From NCBI GenBank assembly GCA_031552145.1, contig JAVBMV010000012.1:1-64000 (forward strand): a DNA stretch of 64,000 nucleotides, read 5' to 3'. Below, piece after piece: positions 7,242 through 15,884 of the stretch. The notes beneath the pieces were generated by a model. It was given only the letters and a program-made list of their open reading frames with translations, ran no database searches and had not been told where the DNA came from. The DNA is from JAVBMV01 sp031552145. Lineage in GTDB: Bacteria > Myxococcota > Myxococcia > Myxococcales > UBA5297. Each line of letters opens with the position of its first letter. The first letter of the stretch is position 1. A program made the translations under genes and the position numbers.

Positions 7242-8972
7242 ATGTTCAAGTTACACAAGCTCACTCTCGTCGCGCTGGTTGGCGTGGCCTTCGGCGCCTC
7301 GTCAGTCGCTGCTCAAACGAATCAGGCGGCCCCCGTCACCACCGCTCACTCCCCGGGAACCTGGGGCGCCGACTTCGATTGGTCCAGAAACCATCGGGTG
7401 ACCATGGGGCTCAACGGCTCCACGGGGTTGCTCGAGATCGACTCCGCCATCCTCGGCCCCGCGGGCGTGGTGCGCCTGGGCGTCTGGGGACAGTACTTCA
7501 GCGTGGATGACCTGCCCGTCTCCGGCGTCGAGAACACTCAGGCCAAGGCCGCCTTTGCCCTCGCCTACACTCCCCTCGACTTCCTGGAGCTCTACCTCTC
7601 CATCGGCGGCGTGGCCAACACCAACAGCGCCACGGACCCCAACCTGGTCCAGCAATTTGGCAAGACTCGCCTCGGCGCCAAGCTGGCGACGGACCTCGGC
7701 GCGGGCTTCTCCGCTGGCGCCGACCTGCGGCTGCGCGCCAACCCCGGCAACGGCTCGCAGGCGATGGGCGACATGAAGTTCGGATTCGAGCCTACCGCCG
7801 TGGTCAGCTACGATTTCCGCGCGCTCTCCTCCTCCATCCCCGTCCTGCTCCACCTCAATGGCGGCTATGTGATGAAGAACACCGACGAGGACGAGCTTGC
7901 CGGCAGCACCCCCGCCGAGGAGCTGGCGCTGGGCATCATGCGCCACGACCAACTCAAGCTGGGCGCCGGCCTCGAGGTCCCGCTGCCGGTCGTGACGCCT
8001 TTCGTCGAATGGAGTTACAGGCTACTTTTGGATGACAACTTCGTGACTGCCGATGGCAGCCGCGAGACCAACGCGGTCGGCGCCTCGCCGAGCGTCCTGG
8101 GTCTGGGCTTGAAGGTGACCGCGATCCGCGATCTGACCCTGACCGGCGCGGTGCAGATTGGCCTGACCCCCCGCGAAGTGGTGGGTGTAGCCGCGACGCC
8201 CGCGGTCAACGCGATCGTCGGCCTCAGCTACGCCTTCGATCCCTACCCCACCGCGGTGGCTGCTCAGGAGAAGGTTGAGTGCCCGCCGCTTCCCCCTCCA
8301 CCTCCCCCTGCGAAGCCCACTACCGGCGTCATCTCGGGCCAGACGCTCGACGCCGCCAGCAAGTCGGCCCTCTCCGACGTGATCGTGACCGTGCACGGCA
8401 ACAACCCAGTCGCCAGCTCCAACAATGGCGCCTTCATCACGCACCAGCTCCCCGCCGGCAACTACAAGGTTCGCTTCAGCCGCGAGGGCTATGAGCCTAT
8501 CGAGACGGAGCAGGCCATCTCCGCGGGCGGCAACACCGCGATCCGCGTCTCGCTCGCGCGGACGCCTCCGGCCAAACCCGCCGAACCAGCCGCGCCGCCC
8601 AAGCCCCAGCTCGTCTCGGTGAAGAAGGACCGGATCGAGATCACGCAACAGGTGCGCTTCGACACCAACAAGGCGTCCATCCAGGCCGCCAGCGACGAGC
8701 TGCTCGACCAGATCGCCAACGCCATCATTTCGAATGGGATCAAGAAGGTCCGGATCGAAGGTCACACCGACAACGTCGGCAAGAAGGAGACCAACCTTCA
8801 GCTCTCCTCCAGCCGCGCGCGCTCGGTGGCCGAGGCGCTCACGAAACGCGGCGTCAGCTCCGAGGTGCTCCTCTCGGTTGGCTTTGGCGACACGCGCCCC
8901 ATCGCTCCGAACCTGACCAAGCAGGGCAAGGCGCTGAACAGGCGCGTCGAGTTCATCATCCTTGAACAGTAA
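7242..8972 (+). CDS. OmpA-family outer-membrane protein with carboxypeptidase-regulatory-like domain
   Basis: From the ATG at 7242 (GGAG site 8 nt upstream) the protein is 576 residues. It has a signal peptide (about 1-25), a beta-rich barrel-like region (about 35-345), a Pro-rich linker, a CarboxypepD_reg-like beta-sandwich (GVISGQTLDAASKSAL onward), a second Pro/Ala linker, and a C-terminal OmpA peptidoglycan-binding domain. That domain shows RIEGHTDNVG, the conserved Asp/Arg and NRRVEFIILEQ. It should sit in the outer membrane and anchor it to peptidoglycan. It diverges from the HTH-receiver gene, which makes it an obvious candidate target. Confidence 0.88.
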   Translation: MFKLHKLTLVALVGVAFGASSVAAQTNQAAPVTTAHSPGTWGADFDWSRNHRVTMGLNGSTGLLEIDSAILGPAGVVRLGVWGQYFSVDDLPVSGVENTQAKAAFALAYTPLDFLELYLSIGGVANTNSATDPNLVQQFGKTRLGAKLATDLGAGFSAGADLRLRANPGNGSQAMGDMKFGFEPTAVVSYDFRALSSSIPVLLHLNGGYVMKNTDEDELAGSTPAEELALGIMRHDQLKLGAGLEVPLPVVTPFVEWSYRLLLDDNFVTADGSRETNAVGASPSVLGLGLKVTAIRDLTLTGAVQIGLTPREVVGVAATPAVNAIVGLSYAFDPYPTAVAAQEKVECPPLPPPPPPAKPTTGVISGQTLDAASKSALSDVIVTVHGNNPVASSNNGAFITHQLPAGNYKVRFSREGYEPIETEQAISAGGNTAIRVSLARTPPAKPAEPAAPPKPQLVSVKKDRIEITQQVRFDTNKASIQAASDELLDQIANAIISNGIKKVRIEGHTDNVGKKETNLQLSSSRARSVAEALTKRGVSSEVLLSVGFGDTRPIAPNLTKQGKALNRRVEFIILEQ

Positions 8973-8996
8973 TAGCCACTAACACCCAGTAAGGGC

Positions 8997-9016
8997 CCGG
9001 CGCGACATCGCGCCGG
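8997..9016. terminator. 9-bp hairpin between convergent genes
   Basis: CCGGCGCGA and TCGCGCCGG form a perfect stem around a 2-nt centre, just after the ompA-family stop and one base before the tlyA stop. No T-run follows on either strand, so a bidirectional terminator role is inferred from position only. Confidence 0.4.
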
Positions 9017-9017
9017 C

Positions 9018-9770
9018 TCAGCCCGGCAGCTGAGAGGCGCTCCTCGCATAGAGGAGCGCCTCTACGTTTCCAGCGGGTCCGGCGATGGGCGAGTCGACGA
9101 GCCCAACGACGGTGAGCCCCATCCCCTCAACGGCCGCGCGCACCTTCTCGATGGCGGCCGCCCGAGCATCGGGATCGCGCACGACCCCCCCCTTGGCGAT
9201 CGCCTCGCGCCCCGCCTCGAATTGCGGCTTTACCAGGATCACGACGCCGCCCCCCGGCTTCAGGAAGGCGAGGGCGGCGGGGAGAACCAGCTCCGCCGAG
9301 ATGAAGGAGACGTCGACCACGATCAGATCGACGTCGAAAGGAACATCCTCCCGCGTGAGCGCCCGCGCGTTGACGCGCTCCCGCACCGTGACGCGCGCCT
9401 CTCTCCTCAAGCTCTCGTGGAGCTGCCCATAGCCCACGTCGAGCGCGATGACGCGCGCGGCGCCTCGTTGCAAGAGGCAGTCGGTGAAGCCCCCGGTAGA
9501 GGCGCCGACGTCGAGCGCATCGAGGCCCATCACGTCGAGGGCGAAGTGCTCCAGCGCACGCTCGAGCTTGAGCCCGCCGCGCGAGACATAGCGCAGCCGC
9601 TCTCCCTTGAGACGCAGCGGCGCGTCGATGCTGACGAGAGCGCCCGGCTTCTCTACCCGCTGCTCTCCGGCGACGACGAGCCCAGCCATCACCATGGCCT
9701 GCGCCTTGGTCCGCGTCTCGGCGAGGCCGCGCTCGACCAGCAGCTTATCGATGCGCTCCTTCGCCGCCAC
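9018..9770 (-). CDS. tlyA: TlyA-family rRNA 2'-O-methyltransferase (hemolysin A-like)
   Basis: The 250-residue protein has an N-terminal S4 RNA-binding domain (RIDKLLVERGLAETRTKAQA) followed by an FtsJ-type SAM methyltransferase domain (DVGASTGGFTDCLLQRGA; DVSFISAELVLPA; VKPQFEAGRE). TlyA methylates ribose positions in 16S/23S rRNA; the old hemolysin label is historical. It starts at GTG with AGGAGG upstream and follows ispA by 12 bp. Its last codons contain a perfect 13-bp hairpin (9033-9063). Confidence 0.9.
   Translation of the reverse strand: MAAKERIDKLLVERGLAETRTKAQAMVMAGLVVAGEQRVEKPGALVSIDAPLRLKGERLRYVSRGGLKLERALEHFALDVMGLDALDVGASTGGFTDCLLQRGAARVIALDVGYGQLHESLRREARVTVRERVNARALTREDVPFDVDLIVVDVSFISAELVLPAALAFLKPGGGVVILVKPQFEAGREAIAKGGVVRDPDARAAAIEKVRAAVEGMGLTVVGLVDSPIAGPAGNVEALLYARSASQLPG
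9033..9063. repeat. perfect 13-bp inverted repeat inside the tlyA 3' end
   Basis: AGAGGCGCTCCTC and GAGGAGCGCCTCT flank a GCATA loop, within the last 16 codons of tlyA and facing the 3' end of the convergent ompA-family gene. With the hairpin at 8997-9016 it makes a double-hairpin convergent junction. There is no T-run on either strand. Confidence 0.7.
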
Positions 9771-9782
9771 GGCCGCTCCTCC

Positions 9783-10679
9783 TCAGTGATCGCGCTCGAT
9801 GGCGTAGTCGGCCAACGCCGTGAGCGCGTCGGCACAGGCGAAGGAGCGCAGCTCATCCTTGGCCGCCTCGACCTCTCGCCGCGCCCGCGCCTCCGCCTGC
9901 TGCACGCCGACGAGCATCGGGAAGTTGGTCTTGCCATTGCGCGCGTCGTTACCGACATTCTTGCCCAGCTTCGAGGAGTCGCTGCGCAGATCGAGCAGAT
10001 CGTCCGCTATCTGGAAGGCGAGCCCCAGGTGCCGCCCATAGCGCTCGAGCGCCGCGATCTGTGCGTCGGTGGCACCCGTCGCCCGCGCGCCACCGGCACA
10101 GGCAACGGCGATGAGCGCGCCCGTTTTGCGCATGTGGAGCCGCTCCAGAAAGCCAAGCTCGGCGGGCCAGGGCTCCATGATGTCGTCGGCCTGCCCGCCC
10201 ACCATGCCCAAGGGGCCCGCGGCCAGAGAGAGGCGCGTGGCGAGCTCGGCGCCCCGTGAGCCTCCGCACCTGGAAGCCAGCGTGAAGGCATGGGTCAGGA
10301 GCGCATCTCCGGCCAGGATCGCCATCGCCTCTCCGAAGAGGACGTGGCACGTGGGCAATCCTCGGCGCAGCGAGTCGTTGTCGAGGGCGGGCAGATCGTC
10401 ATGAATCAGCGAATAGGTGTGGACGAACTCGACCGCACAAGCAAAATCGACGAGGCCAGGAGGCTCTTCACACCCCAGGGCCCTCGCGGCAGCGAAGACG
10501 AGCGCGGGCCGCAACCGCTTTCCCGGCGCTTTGAGGCTGTGCGACATGGCCATGTGGAGTGGCGAGGGGACCATCGGCGCCAGCGCCGCGAGCTCGAAGC
10601 CAAGCATGCGGTCGACACGCTCACGCTGCTCTCTCAGCCACTCGTCGAGGAATTGGCGCGCGGCGGCTGCTCTCTCCAT
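9783..10679 (-). CDS. ispA: farnesyl/geranyl diphosphate synthase (short-chain polyprenyl synthase)
   Basis: IspA condenses DMAPP/GPP with IPP to make farnesyl diphosphate. The 298-residue protein has the first aspartate-rich motif HDDLPALDND (DDxxxxD, bacterial short-chain type) and the second motif FQIADDLLD. The KRLRPAL block is also present. ATG 10679 gives the conserved N-terminus. It lies between a CheY-like receiver gene and tlyA. In many bacteria dxs sits between ispA and tlyA; here it does not. Confidence 0.92.
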   Translation of the reverse strand: MERAAAARQFLDEWLREQRERVDRMLGFELAALAPMVPSPLHMAMSHSLKAPGKRLRPALVFAAARALGCEEPPGLVDFACAVEFVHTYSLIHDDLPALDNDSLRRGLPTCHVLFGEAMAILAGDALLTHAFTLASRCGGSRGAELATRLSLAAGPLGMVGGQADDIMEPWPAELGFLERLHMRKTGALIAVACAGGARATGATDAQIAALERYGRHLGLAFQIADDLLDLRSDSSKLGKNVGNDARNGKTNFPMLVGVQQAEARARREVEAAKDELRSFACADALTALADYAIERDH

Positions 10680-10681
10680 GT

Positions 10682-11080
10682 TCACGGCTCCTCCACGGCT
10701 GGGCGCTCGGCGAGCACCTCGCGGATGCGCGCCACCAGCCGATCGAGGTCGATCGGCTTGGTAAAGTAGTCGAGCGCGCCCGCCTCGATGCCGCGCTGGA
10801 TGTCGTCGCTCCCCTTCCGCGCCGAGATGAAGAAGATGGGGATCTCTTGAAACTCGGCGTTCTTCTTGATCGATCGACAAAGCTCGAAGCCATCGATCCA
10901 GGACATGATCACGTCGAGGAGGATGAGATCGGGACGATCCACATGAAGGCTCGAGATGAGTCGAAGGCCGTTCGCCGCTTCCTCCACCTCGAACCCTTCG
11001 AGCTTGAGCGCGATGGTGAGCATCTCGCGCGTCTCGCGATCGTCGTCGACGATGAGGATCTTGGGGCCTGGGGCGCTCAC
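10682..11080 (-). CDS. single-domain response regulator (CheY-like)
   Basis: The 132-residue protein is a complete receiver domain with no output domain. It has the acidic pair in ILIVDDDRE, phosphoacceptor Asp in LILLDVIM (about 55), the switch Ser in FFISARKG and Lys in DYFTKPI. All catalytic positions are intact. Its ATG overlaps the xseB stop (ATGA), and ispA starts two bases after its stop, so it is embedded in this metabolic operon. Partner kinase and output are not in the window. Confidence 0.9.
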   Translation of the reverse strand: MSAPGPKILIVDDDRETREMLTIALKLEGFEVEEAANGLRLISSLHVDRPDLILLDVIMSWIDGFELCRSIKKNAEFQEIPIFFISARKGSDDIQRGIEAGALDYFTKPIDLDRLVARIREVLAERPAVEEP

Positions 11081-11385
11081 CTCTCTCTCCCTGACTGCCC
11101 CTCGAGAGGCACGCTCCGCTCTCCCTCTGGACCCGCGAGCAGCAGCTCGACGCGACGCTCCGCCTCGGCGAGGCGCGCCTCTCCCGCTCTCACCAGGCCG
11201 ATCCCCTCCTCGAAGGCGGCAAGCGACTCTTCGAGAGGGAGGGTGCCGCTCTCCAACCGCTTCGTAACGGCCTCGAGGCGCGCTACGAGCTCTTCGTATG
11301 ACGTTGGGGCTTCGGGGGTGTCTTCTCCCCGGGCCTGTGCCTTCGATTGCGCCACCCTTCCCTCCTCTTGCTCGCCCTTGGCCAT
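11077..11385 (-). CDS. xseB: exodeoxyribonuclease VII small subunit
   Basis: XseB is the small helical subunit of exonuclease VII. The 102-residue product has the family core SYEELVARLEAVTKRLESG, then LPLEESLAAFEEG, with a charged N-terminal extension of about 27 residues. Its large-subunit partner xseA is not in this window. It follows hemB by 21 bp and overlaps the receiver gene. Confidence 0.9.
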   Translation of the reverse strand: MAKGEQEEGRVAQSKAQARGEDTPEAPTSYEELVARLEAVTKRLESGTLPLEESLAAFEEGIGLVRAGEARLAEAERRVELLLAGPEGERSVPLEGQSGRER

Positions 11386-11406
11386 GCCGATCTCACTCCA
11401 GAGAAG

Positions 11407-12381
11407 TCAGCCGCCCAGCAGCTTCGCCGCGGCGAGGGCGTGGTAGGTGATGATCAGATCGGCGCCCGCCCGCGAGATGGAGGTGAGCACCTCCATCATC
11501 GCCCTGTCGTGGTCGAGCCATCCCTTCTCCGCGGCGGCCTCGAGCATCGCGTACTCGCCCGAGACGTTGTAGGCGGCGACGGGGCGGTCGCTCTCCTCGC
11601 GCACCGCGCGGATTACATCCAGATAGGGGAGCGCGGGCTTTACCATCACGATGTCGGCGCCCTCCTCGCGATCGAGCCTCGCCTCGCGCAACGCCTCGCG
11701 CACATTGGCGGGATCCATCTGATAGCCGCGCCGGTCGCCGAACTGCGGGGTGCTCTGGGCGGCCACTCGGAAGGGGCCATAGAAGGCGGAGGCATACTTG
11801 GCGCTGTAGGCCATGATGGGGGTGTCGAGGCAACCCACCTCGTCCAGTCCTTTGCGGATGGCTCCCACTCTGCCATCCATCATGTCCGAGGGAGCGATGA
11901 TGTCCGCGCCCGCCTGCGCGCAGCTCTGCGCCATGCGCACCAGCAGCAGCAGCGAAGCGTCGTTGGCCACTTGGCCGCCCGCGACGACGCCGCAGTGCCC
12001 ATGGCTGGTGTACTCGCACAGGCAGATATCAGCGCAGAGAAGCAGGTCGGGTACGGACTCCTTCACCGCCCGAAGCGCCCTCTGGACTATCCCTTGCGCG
12101 GCGTAGGCCTCACTGCCCACCTCGTCCTTTTGATCGGGGATTCCGAAGAGCATCACTGCGGGAACGCCCAGGCTCTTCGCCCGCTTGCACTCCTTCACCA
12201 GCTCGTCGATCGAGAGCTGGCAGATGCCCGGCATCGGCTCGATGGGGCGCCGCTCGCCCTTCCCCTCGATAACGAAGACTGGATAGATGAAGTTCGCGGG
12301 CGACAGGCGTGTCTCGCGCACCATATCGCGCAGCGCGGCGCTGCGGCGCAGGCGCCTCATTCTCTCGATCGGGAAGGACAT
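11407..12381 (-). CDS. hemB: porphobilinogen synthase (delta-aminolevulinic acid dehydratase)
   Basis: HemB condenses two 5-aminolevulinate molecules to porphobilinogen for haem synthesis. The 324-residue protein has the Schiff-base lysine in MVKPALPYLD and the second active-site Lys region MAYSAKYASAFYGPFR. It also has a Cys-containing metal loop (CADICLCEYTSHGHCG), indicating a zinc-type enzyme. ATG 12381 is chosen over an in-frame ATG 33 bp upstream because GAGGAGAG sits directly before it. It is co-directional with the COG3014-type lipoprotein gene (37-bp gap) and xseB. Confidence 0.95.
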   Translation of the reverse strand: MSFPIERMRRLRRSAALRDMVRETRLSPANFIYPVFVIEGKGERRPIEPMPGICQLSIDELVKECKRAKSLGVPAVMLFGIPDQKDEVGSEAYAAQGIVQRALRAVKESVPDLLLCADICLCEYTSHGHCGVVAGGQVANDASLLLLVRMAQSCAQAGADIIAPSDMMDGRVGAIRKGLDEVGCLDTPIMAYSAKYASAFYGPFRVAAQSTPQFGDRRGYQMDPANVREALREARLDREEGADIVMVKPALPYLDVIRAVREESDRPVAAYNVSGEYAMLEAAAEKGWLDHDRAMMEVLTSISRAGADLIITYHALAAAKLLGG

Positions 12382-12418
12382 CTTCTCTCCTCTCGATGCG
12401 CCCAGGGAGCGCATCGGC

Positions 12419-13648
12419 TCAGTAGTGGCGGACGACGACCATCGCTATTCGCCGATCCGGGACGTAGACCTCGACCTTTTCGGTGCGGCTGGATGAACGA
12501 ACGGTGAGGGTATGCCGTCCCGCGGGAAGCCTCAACCGGGCAATCCTGAACTCCGCGGGGAGCGAGAGCCAGGAGCGCAGATCGGCGGCGTTGGCGGCGG
12601 CGAGCACCAGAAAGGTGAGGTAGCCCAGCTCCTTGGAGCCAGTGAGGTGCCCAACGGTCGCCGCCGCGGCGCCCTTCACCGCCGTCCCGGCGGCGCTCTT
12701 GAGCGCGATAGCGGTGAGGCGCTCCTCTAGATAACGCCTCGCCACATAATCGACGGAGGTGAGCGCCTGCGCGGTCGACTGGCTTCCCTCCGAAGATACA
12801 GAGACGAGCCCCAGGTAGCGCGAACGCGGGACGTAGTGCGGGACGGCCGCGAGCTGGATCGACTCGCGCTCCTGTTGTGTCTCGATCTTCTCCGGGGCCT
12901 TGCCCAGTTCGACCACCACGACCACCTCGCCCTCTCCTTGCTGGAGCGGCGTGGCATCGAGGCGCGGATTCGTCTCCTGCAGCTTCTCCAGATAGTCGAG
13001 CTGCCCCGCTTGTTTCGCTACGCGCGCCAGAACCTCTGGGGCCACGCTCCCCTGCAGCTCTATAGCGGCTCGGTAGTCGATGAGCGCGGAGTCGAACTCG
13101 CGGCCATCCTCATAGAGCACGCCGCCGAGGTAGCGGGCGATGGCGAGCTGCTCATACTGCTTCTTCTCCTCGAGCCGCATCTTGCGCAGGCGCTCGTCGA
13201 CCCTGCGCACCTCGACCATGGCGGCCTCATCCTCGCCGAGGCAGCTATAGTTGAGCGCCTTCAGGACGTTGATGAGGAGGATCTCGAAATCCTCTCCTCG
13301 ATAGACCTTGTTGCGTTCGTTGGAGAGGAGGACCTTCGCCTCTTCGCTGACGCTGGTAAAGTCGAGCGAGGCAGCTACCTTCTCGGCGCGCGCCAGCACC
13401 TTGTTGCTCTCGCGATAGTCGCGCGAGGCATGGAGCAGCATCCCCTTGTCGAGCAGATAGAGCAGCTCGTCAGTTTCGCTCTTGCTCTCTTCCTCGAGGA
13501 GCTTCAGCGCCCGGGGATAGTCGTAGGACTCGTAGGCGCGCCGCACGTCGCGCGTGCGCGCGACGTAGTCGCTGGCGCACCCGGTCATGAGGGTGGCGAG
13601 CGCGGCGGCCAGGAAAGGCGCCGCTATCTTGCCTAGGGCTGCGCGCAT
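12419..13648 (-). CDS. COG3014-type lipoprotein linked to lpoB
   Basis: This 409-residue protein starts with a lipoprotein signal (lipobox LMTGC, C24). It continues with helical TPR-like repeats (about 30-230; for example ARYLGGVLYEDGREFDSALIDY), then a beta-rich and partly hydrophobic C-terminal half ending in a PEGA-like segment (LPAGRHTLTVRSSS). This layout matches the COG3014 family, which I recall being found next to lpoB in other Proteobacteria. Function is unknown, probably outer-membrane or periplasmic. It lies 24 bp after lpoB. GAGG precedes the ATG. Confidence 0.7.
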   Translation of the reverse strand: MRAALGKIAAPFLAAALATLMTGCASDYVARTRDVRRAYESYDYPRALKLLEEESKSETDELLYLLDKGMLLHASRDYRESNKVLARAEKVAASLDFTSVSEEAKVLLSNERNKVYRGEDFEILLINVLKALNYSCLGEDEAAMVEVRRVDERLRKMRLEEKKQYEQLAIARYLGGVLYEDGREFDSALIDYRAAIELQGSVAPEVLARVAKQAGQLDYLEKLQETNPRLDATPLQQGEGEVVVVVELGKAPEKIETQQERESIQLAAVPHYVPRSRYLGLVSVSSEGSQSTAQALTSVDYVARRYLEERLTAIALKSAAGTAVKGAAAATVGHLTGSKELGYLTFLVLAAANAADLRSWLSLPAEFRIARLRLPAGRHTLTVRSSSRTEKVEVYVPDRRIAMVVVRHY

Positions 13649-13672
13649 GGCGTGGGCCTCTACAAAGGGCTG

Positions 13673-14269
13673 TTACCAGCTGACAGAGCGCTTCTCGAAC
13701 TTCTTGCGGAGCTCCTTCTCGTCGGTCCACTCGATGACTGAGCTGCGCAGATTGGTCAGCTCCATGGTCATCTTGTAGTAGACGAGCTTGTCGCGCCCCA
13801 CTTCCTGGATAATCGAGGTAATGACTCCAGTGAGGAGATAGTCGGCGGAGGCCTGCTCTCCCGGCCCCTTCGCCTTATTGGGATCGACATAGCCCGAGCC
13901 CTGGTACTCATACTCCTCGGCCAGCTGCTCGCGCGCCGCCTTGTTTACGAAGGCGAACTTGCCGGTGTGGCTCAGGTTCACCTTCACCTTGTCGGCCAGC
14001 GACTCGACATCGATGTGCTCGCTGGTGCGATTGCGCATCTTGCCGATCATGAGCAGGGGCTTCCCCTGGATCTGCTGGAAGGCGGAGGAGGAGGCCATCG
14101 AATCGACCATCTTCTTGGCGATGAGCTGCAGGTCATTTTCGTTGAACCCGTCGCCGAGGAGCTCGATGACGTTGGGATCGGCATACTCGCCGCGGGTAAA
14201 GGCCTTGGAGCCGGAGCAGGCCGAGAGGGCCAGCGCGAGCAGGGCGATTGGGAGGGTGTGGCGCTTCAT
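13673..14269 (-). CDS. lpoB: LpoB-like penicillin-binding protein activator lipoprotein
   Basis: LpoB is an outer-membrane lipoprotein that reaches through peptidoglycan to stimulate the bifunctional synthase PBP1B. The 198-residue product has a lipobox (ALSAC, C18), then the LpoB fold: IGKMRNRTSEHIDVESLADKV, the central strands, and the ADYLLTGVITSI block. It lacks the long Pro-rich linker of enterobacterial LpoB, as in many non-enteric homologues. AAGGAG lies just before ATG 14269. It is third in a four-gene envelope cluster. Confidence 0.85.
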   Translation of the reverse strand: MKRHTLPIALLALALSACSGSKAFTRGEYADPNVIELLGDGFNENDLQLIAKKMVDSMASSSAFQQIQGKPLLMIGKMRNRTSEHIDVESLADKVKVNLSHTGKFAFVNKAAREQLAEEYEYQGSGYVDPNKAKGPGEQASADYLLTGVITSIIQEVGRDKLVYYKMTMELTNLRSSVIEWTDEKELRKKFEKRSVSW

Positions 14270-14325
14270 GGTCTCTCCTTGACAGAAGTAACATTTACTT
14301 GGTGTTGCATCGAATTGTCGCGTCG

Positions 14326-15213
14326 CTAATCCCATTCGCACTCGAAGTTCGCGCCCACATAGTGATAGCGGTGCGCGAGCATGACATCCCGCTTGTAGGC
14401 GGCCTCGAGTCGGCAGAGGCTCTGCAGCGAGCTCCTGGGATAGTCGAAGGTGTAGTGCTTCGCCTGCAGCTTCTCCTGGGCGTTGAGCTGCTCGGGGCGG
14501 GTGAGCCCGGGCCGCGCCGAAGCGACGACCGTCACCTCGTGCTTGCCGTAATTCTTCAGCGGCAGCGCCCCCGCGAGCGCGATACGGCGGGATTGCTTGT
14601 TGAGCAGCAGGTCGCTCTTGTCCACCAGGGTCTCGTGGGTGAACCGGCGCGCGAGCAGCTCGGCGAGATCGGCCGTGAAGACGCGCGTATAGGCCCCGTC
14701 ATCGACGAAGAGATAGAAGAAGGAACTGCGGGGCGCCTGTTCCTTGGCTGGGTTGGCGGCCTTCTCCGAAGCAGGAGCGACGGCGCCCGCCAGATCGATG
14801 GTGACCTGCAGCGTCAGCGCGCGGTTGGGAGGGAGCGCCTGGATCGAGATCGCGTCCAGCACCTCCGGGGCCACCCCGCGCTTCTTCAGCGCGATGAGGC
14901 CGTCGGCCGAGGCGTCACAGGCGCAGCGCCGCTCTTCCAGCATTCTGACCAGCTGCGTCGGCGAGAAGCGCGCCTCCGAGAGCTTGAGCACCTCTTCGGT
15001 GGTGAGCGGCAGCTGCTCGGAGCGCTCGAAGACCCTGGGTAGATCGTTTGCATCCCAAGAGACGATGTTGATCGTCTGGACCTGCTCGCCCGATCCGACG
15101 TTCACGCCGGGCCTCGCGGGGGCCCCCGCCTTCGGCGCCGCCTGCGCCGCGGCGCACAGCGTGAGCACCAAGAGATTCGACACCTTGGCCAACCGACACA
15201 TTGCTCCAAGCAT
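14326..15213 (-). CDS. exported protein of unknown function in the lpoB cluster
   Basis: I do not recognise the family. From ATG 15213 (AGGAGG, ideal spacing) the product is 295 residues with a signal peptide (about 1-26). Residues about 70-125 form a helical segment (LTTEEVLKLSEARFSPTQLV, then GLIALKKRGVAPEVLDA) of a type seen in other envelope proteins. A beta-rich C-terminal region with scattered Cys follows. The neighbours (a small beta-barrel gene 30 bp upstream, lpoB 56 bp downstream) suggest a periplasmic or outer-membrane role. Confidence 0.6.
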   Translation of the reverse strand: MLGAMCRLAKVSNLLVLTLCAAAQAAPKAGAPARPGVNVGSGEQVQTINIVSWDANDLPRVFERSEQLPLTTEEVLKLSEARFSPTQLVRMLEERRCACDASADGLIALKKRGVAPEVLDAISIQALPPNRALTLQVTIDLAGAVAPASEKAANPAKEQAPRSSFFYLFVDDGAYTRVFTADLAELLARRFTHETLVDKSDLLLNKQSRRIALAGALPLKNYGKHEVTVVASARPGLTRPEQLNAQEKLQAKHYTFDYPRSSLQSLCRLEAAYKRDVMLAHRYHYVGANFECEWD

Positions 15214-15243
15214 CTGTTCCTCCTTTGGGATTGCCACGGCCGC

Positions 15244-15789
15244 CTAGAAGCGATAGCCGAGGGTCATACCAATACGGTGGGCGATGAGATCGCGCGAGAT
15301 GGGGAAGTCGACGGCATACTTGAGGCCAACCGAGGCGCGATCGCCCATGAGCAGCTCCGCGCCGACCTCGGGGCTGATGCCCAGATAGAGCTTGGAGCCG
15401 GGGAAGACCATCGGGCCCGCCTTGATCCCGGCGAAGAGGATGATCGGGTCAAGGGCGTCGCTGCGGAAGCTGGGGCCGAGGAGGAGCGCATAGGACTCGG
15501 TGGGGATCGAATAGAGAAAAGAGGCCTCCGCGTCGATCCAGTAGTTGAGGGAGTAGCCGCCCTTGACCCCCAGATAGAGCGGCGCACCCTTGTCGCTGTC
15601 GTCGCCGAAGGCGGCGCCCCACTCGAAGGCGAGCGAGCCATTCGAGGCGCCTGGTCGCTCATAGCCCCCCTTCCCAATCTCGGAGCCCTCGGGCCCGTCG
15701 GTCCTGCCGCGCTCGGAGGCGATGGCCCCAAAGGGGACGAGGAGGAGAGCGAGCGCCGTCGTCATGGAGAAAGCCGCGAATCTCTTCAT
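15244..15789 (-). CDS. small outer-membrane beta-barrel protein
   Basis: The 181-residue product has a signal peptide (about 1-25) followed by alternating hydrophobic strands with Gly/aromatic girdles and a C-terminal aromatic residue (MTLGYRF). This is the pattern of an eight-stranded outer-membrane barrel. No specific family is recognised. It is the first gene of the lpoB cluster; the 95-bp gap upstream should hold its promoter and contains GC-rich palindromes. Confidence 0.65.
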   Translation of the reverse strand: MKRFAAFSMTTALALLLVPFGAIASERGRTDGPEGSEIGKGGYERPGASNGSLAFEWGAAFGDDSDKGAPLYLGVKGGYSLNYWIDAEASFLYSIPTESYALLLGPSFRSDALDPIILFAGIKAGPMVFPGSKLYLGISPEVGAELLMGDRASVGLKYAVDFPISRDLIAHRIGMTLGYRF

Positions 15790-15884
15790 TTGGAAACCCT
15801 CGAAGGTTGATGGAGACCGACCGGACGCCCGCGGGCGCCCACGGCTCTAACTACCACACAGAGACGCAGTGGGGCCGCGCCGAT

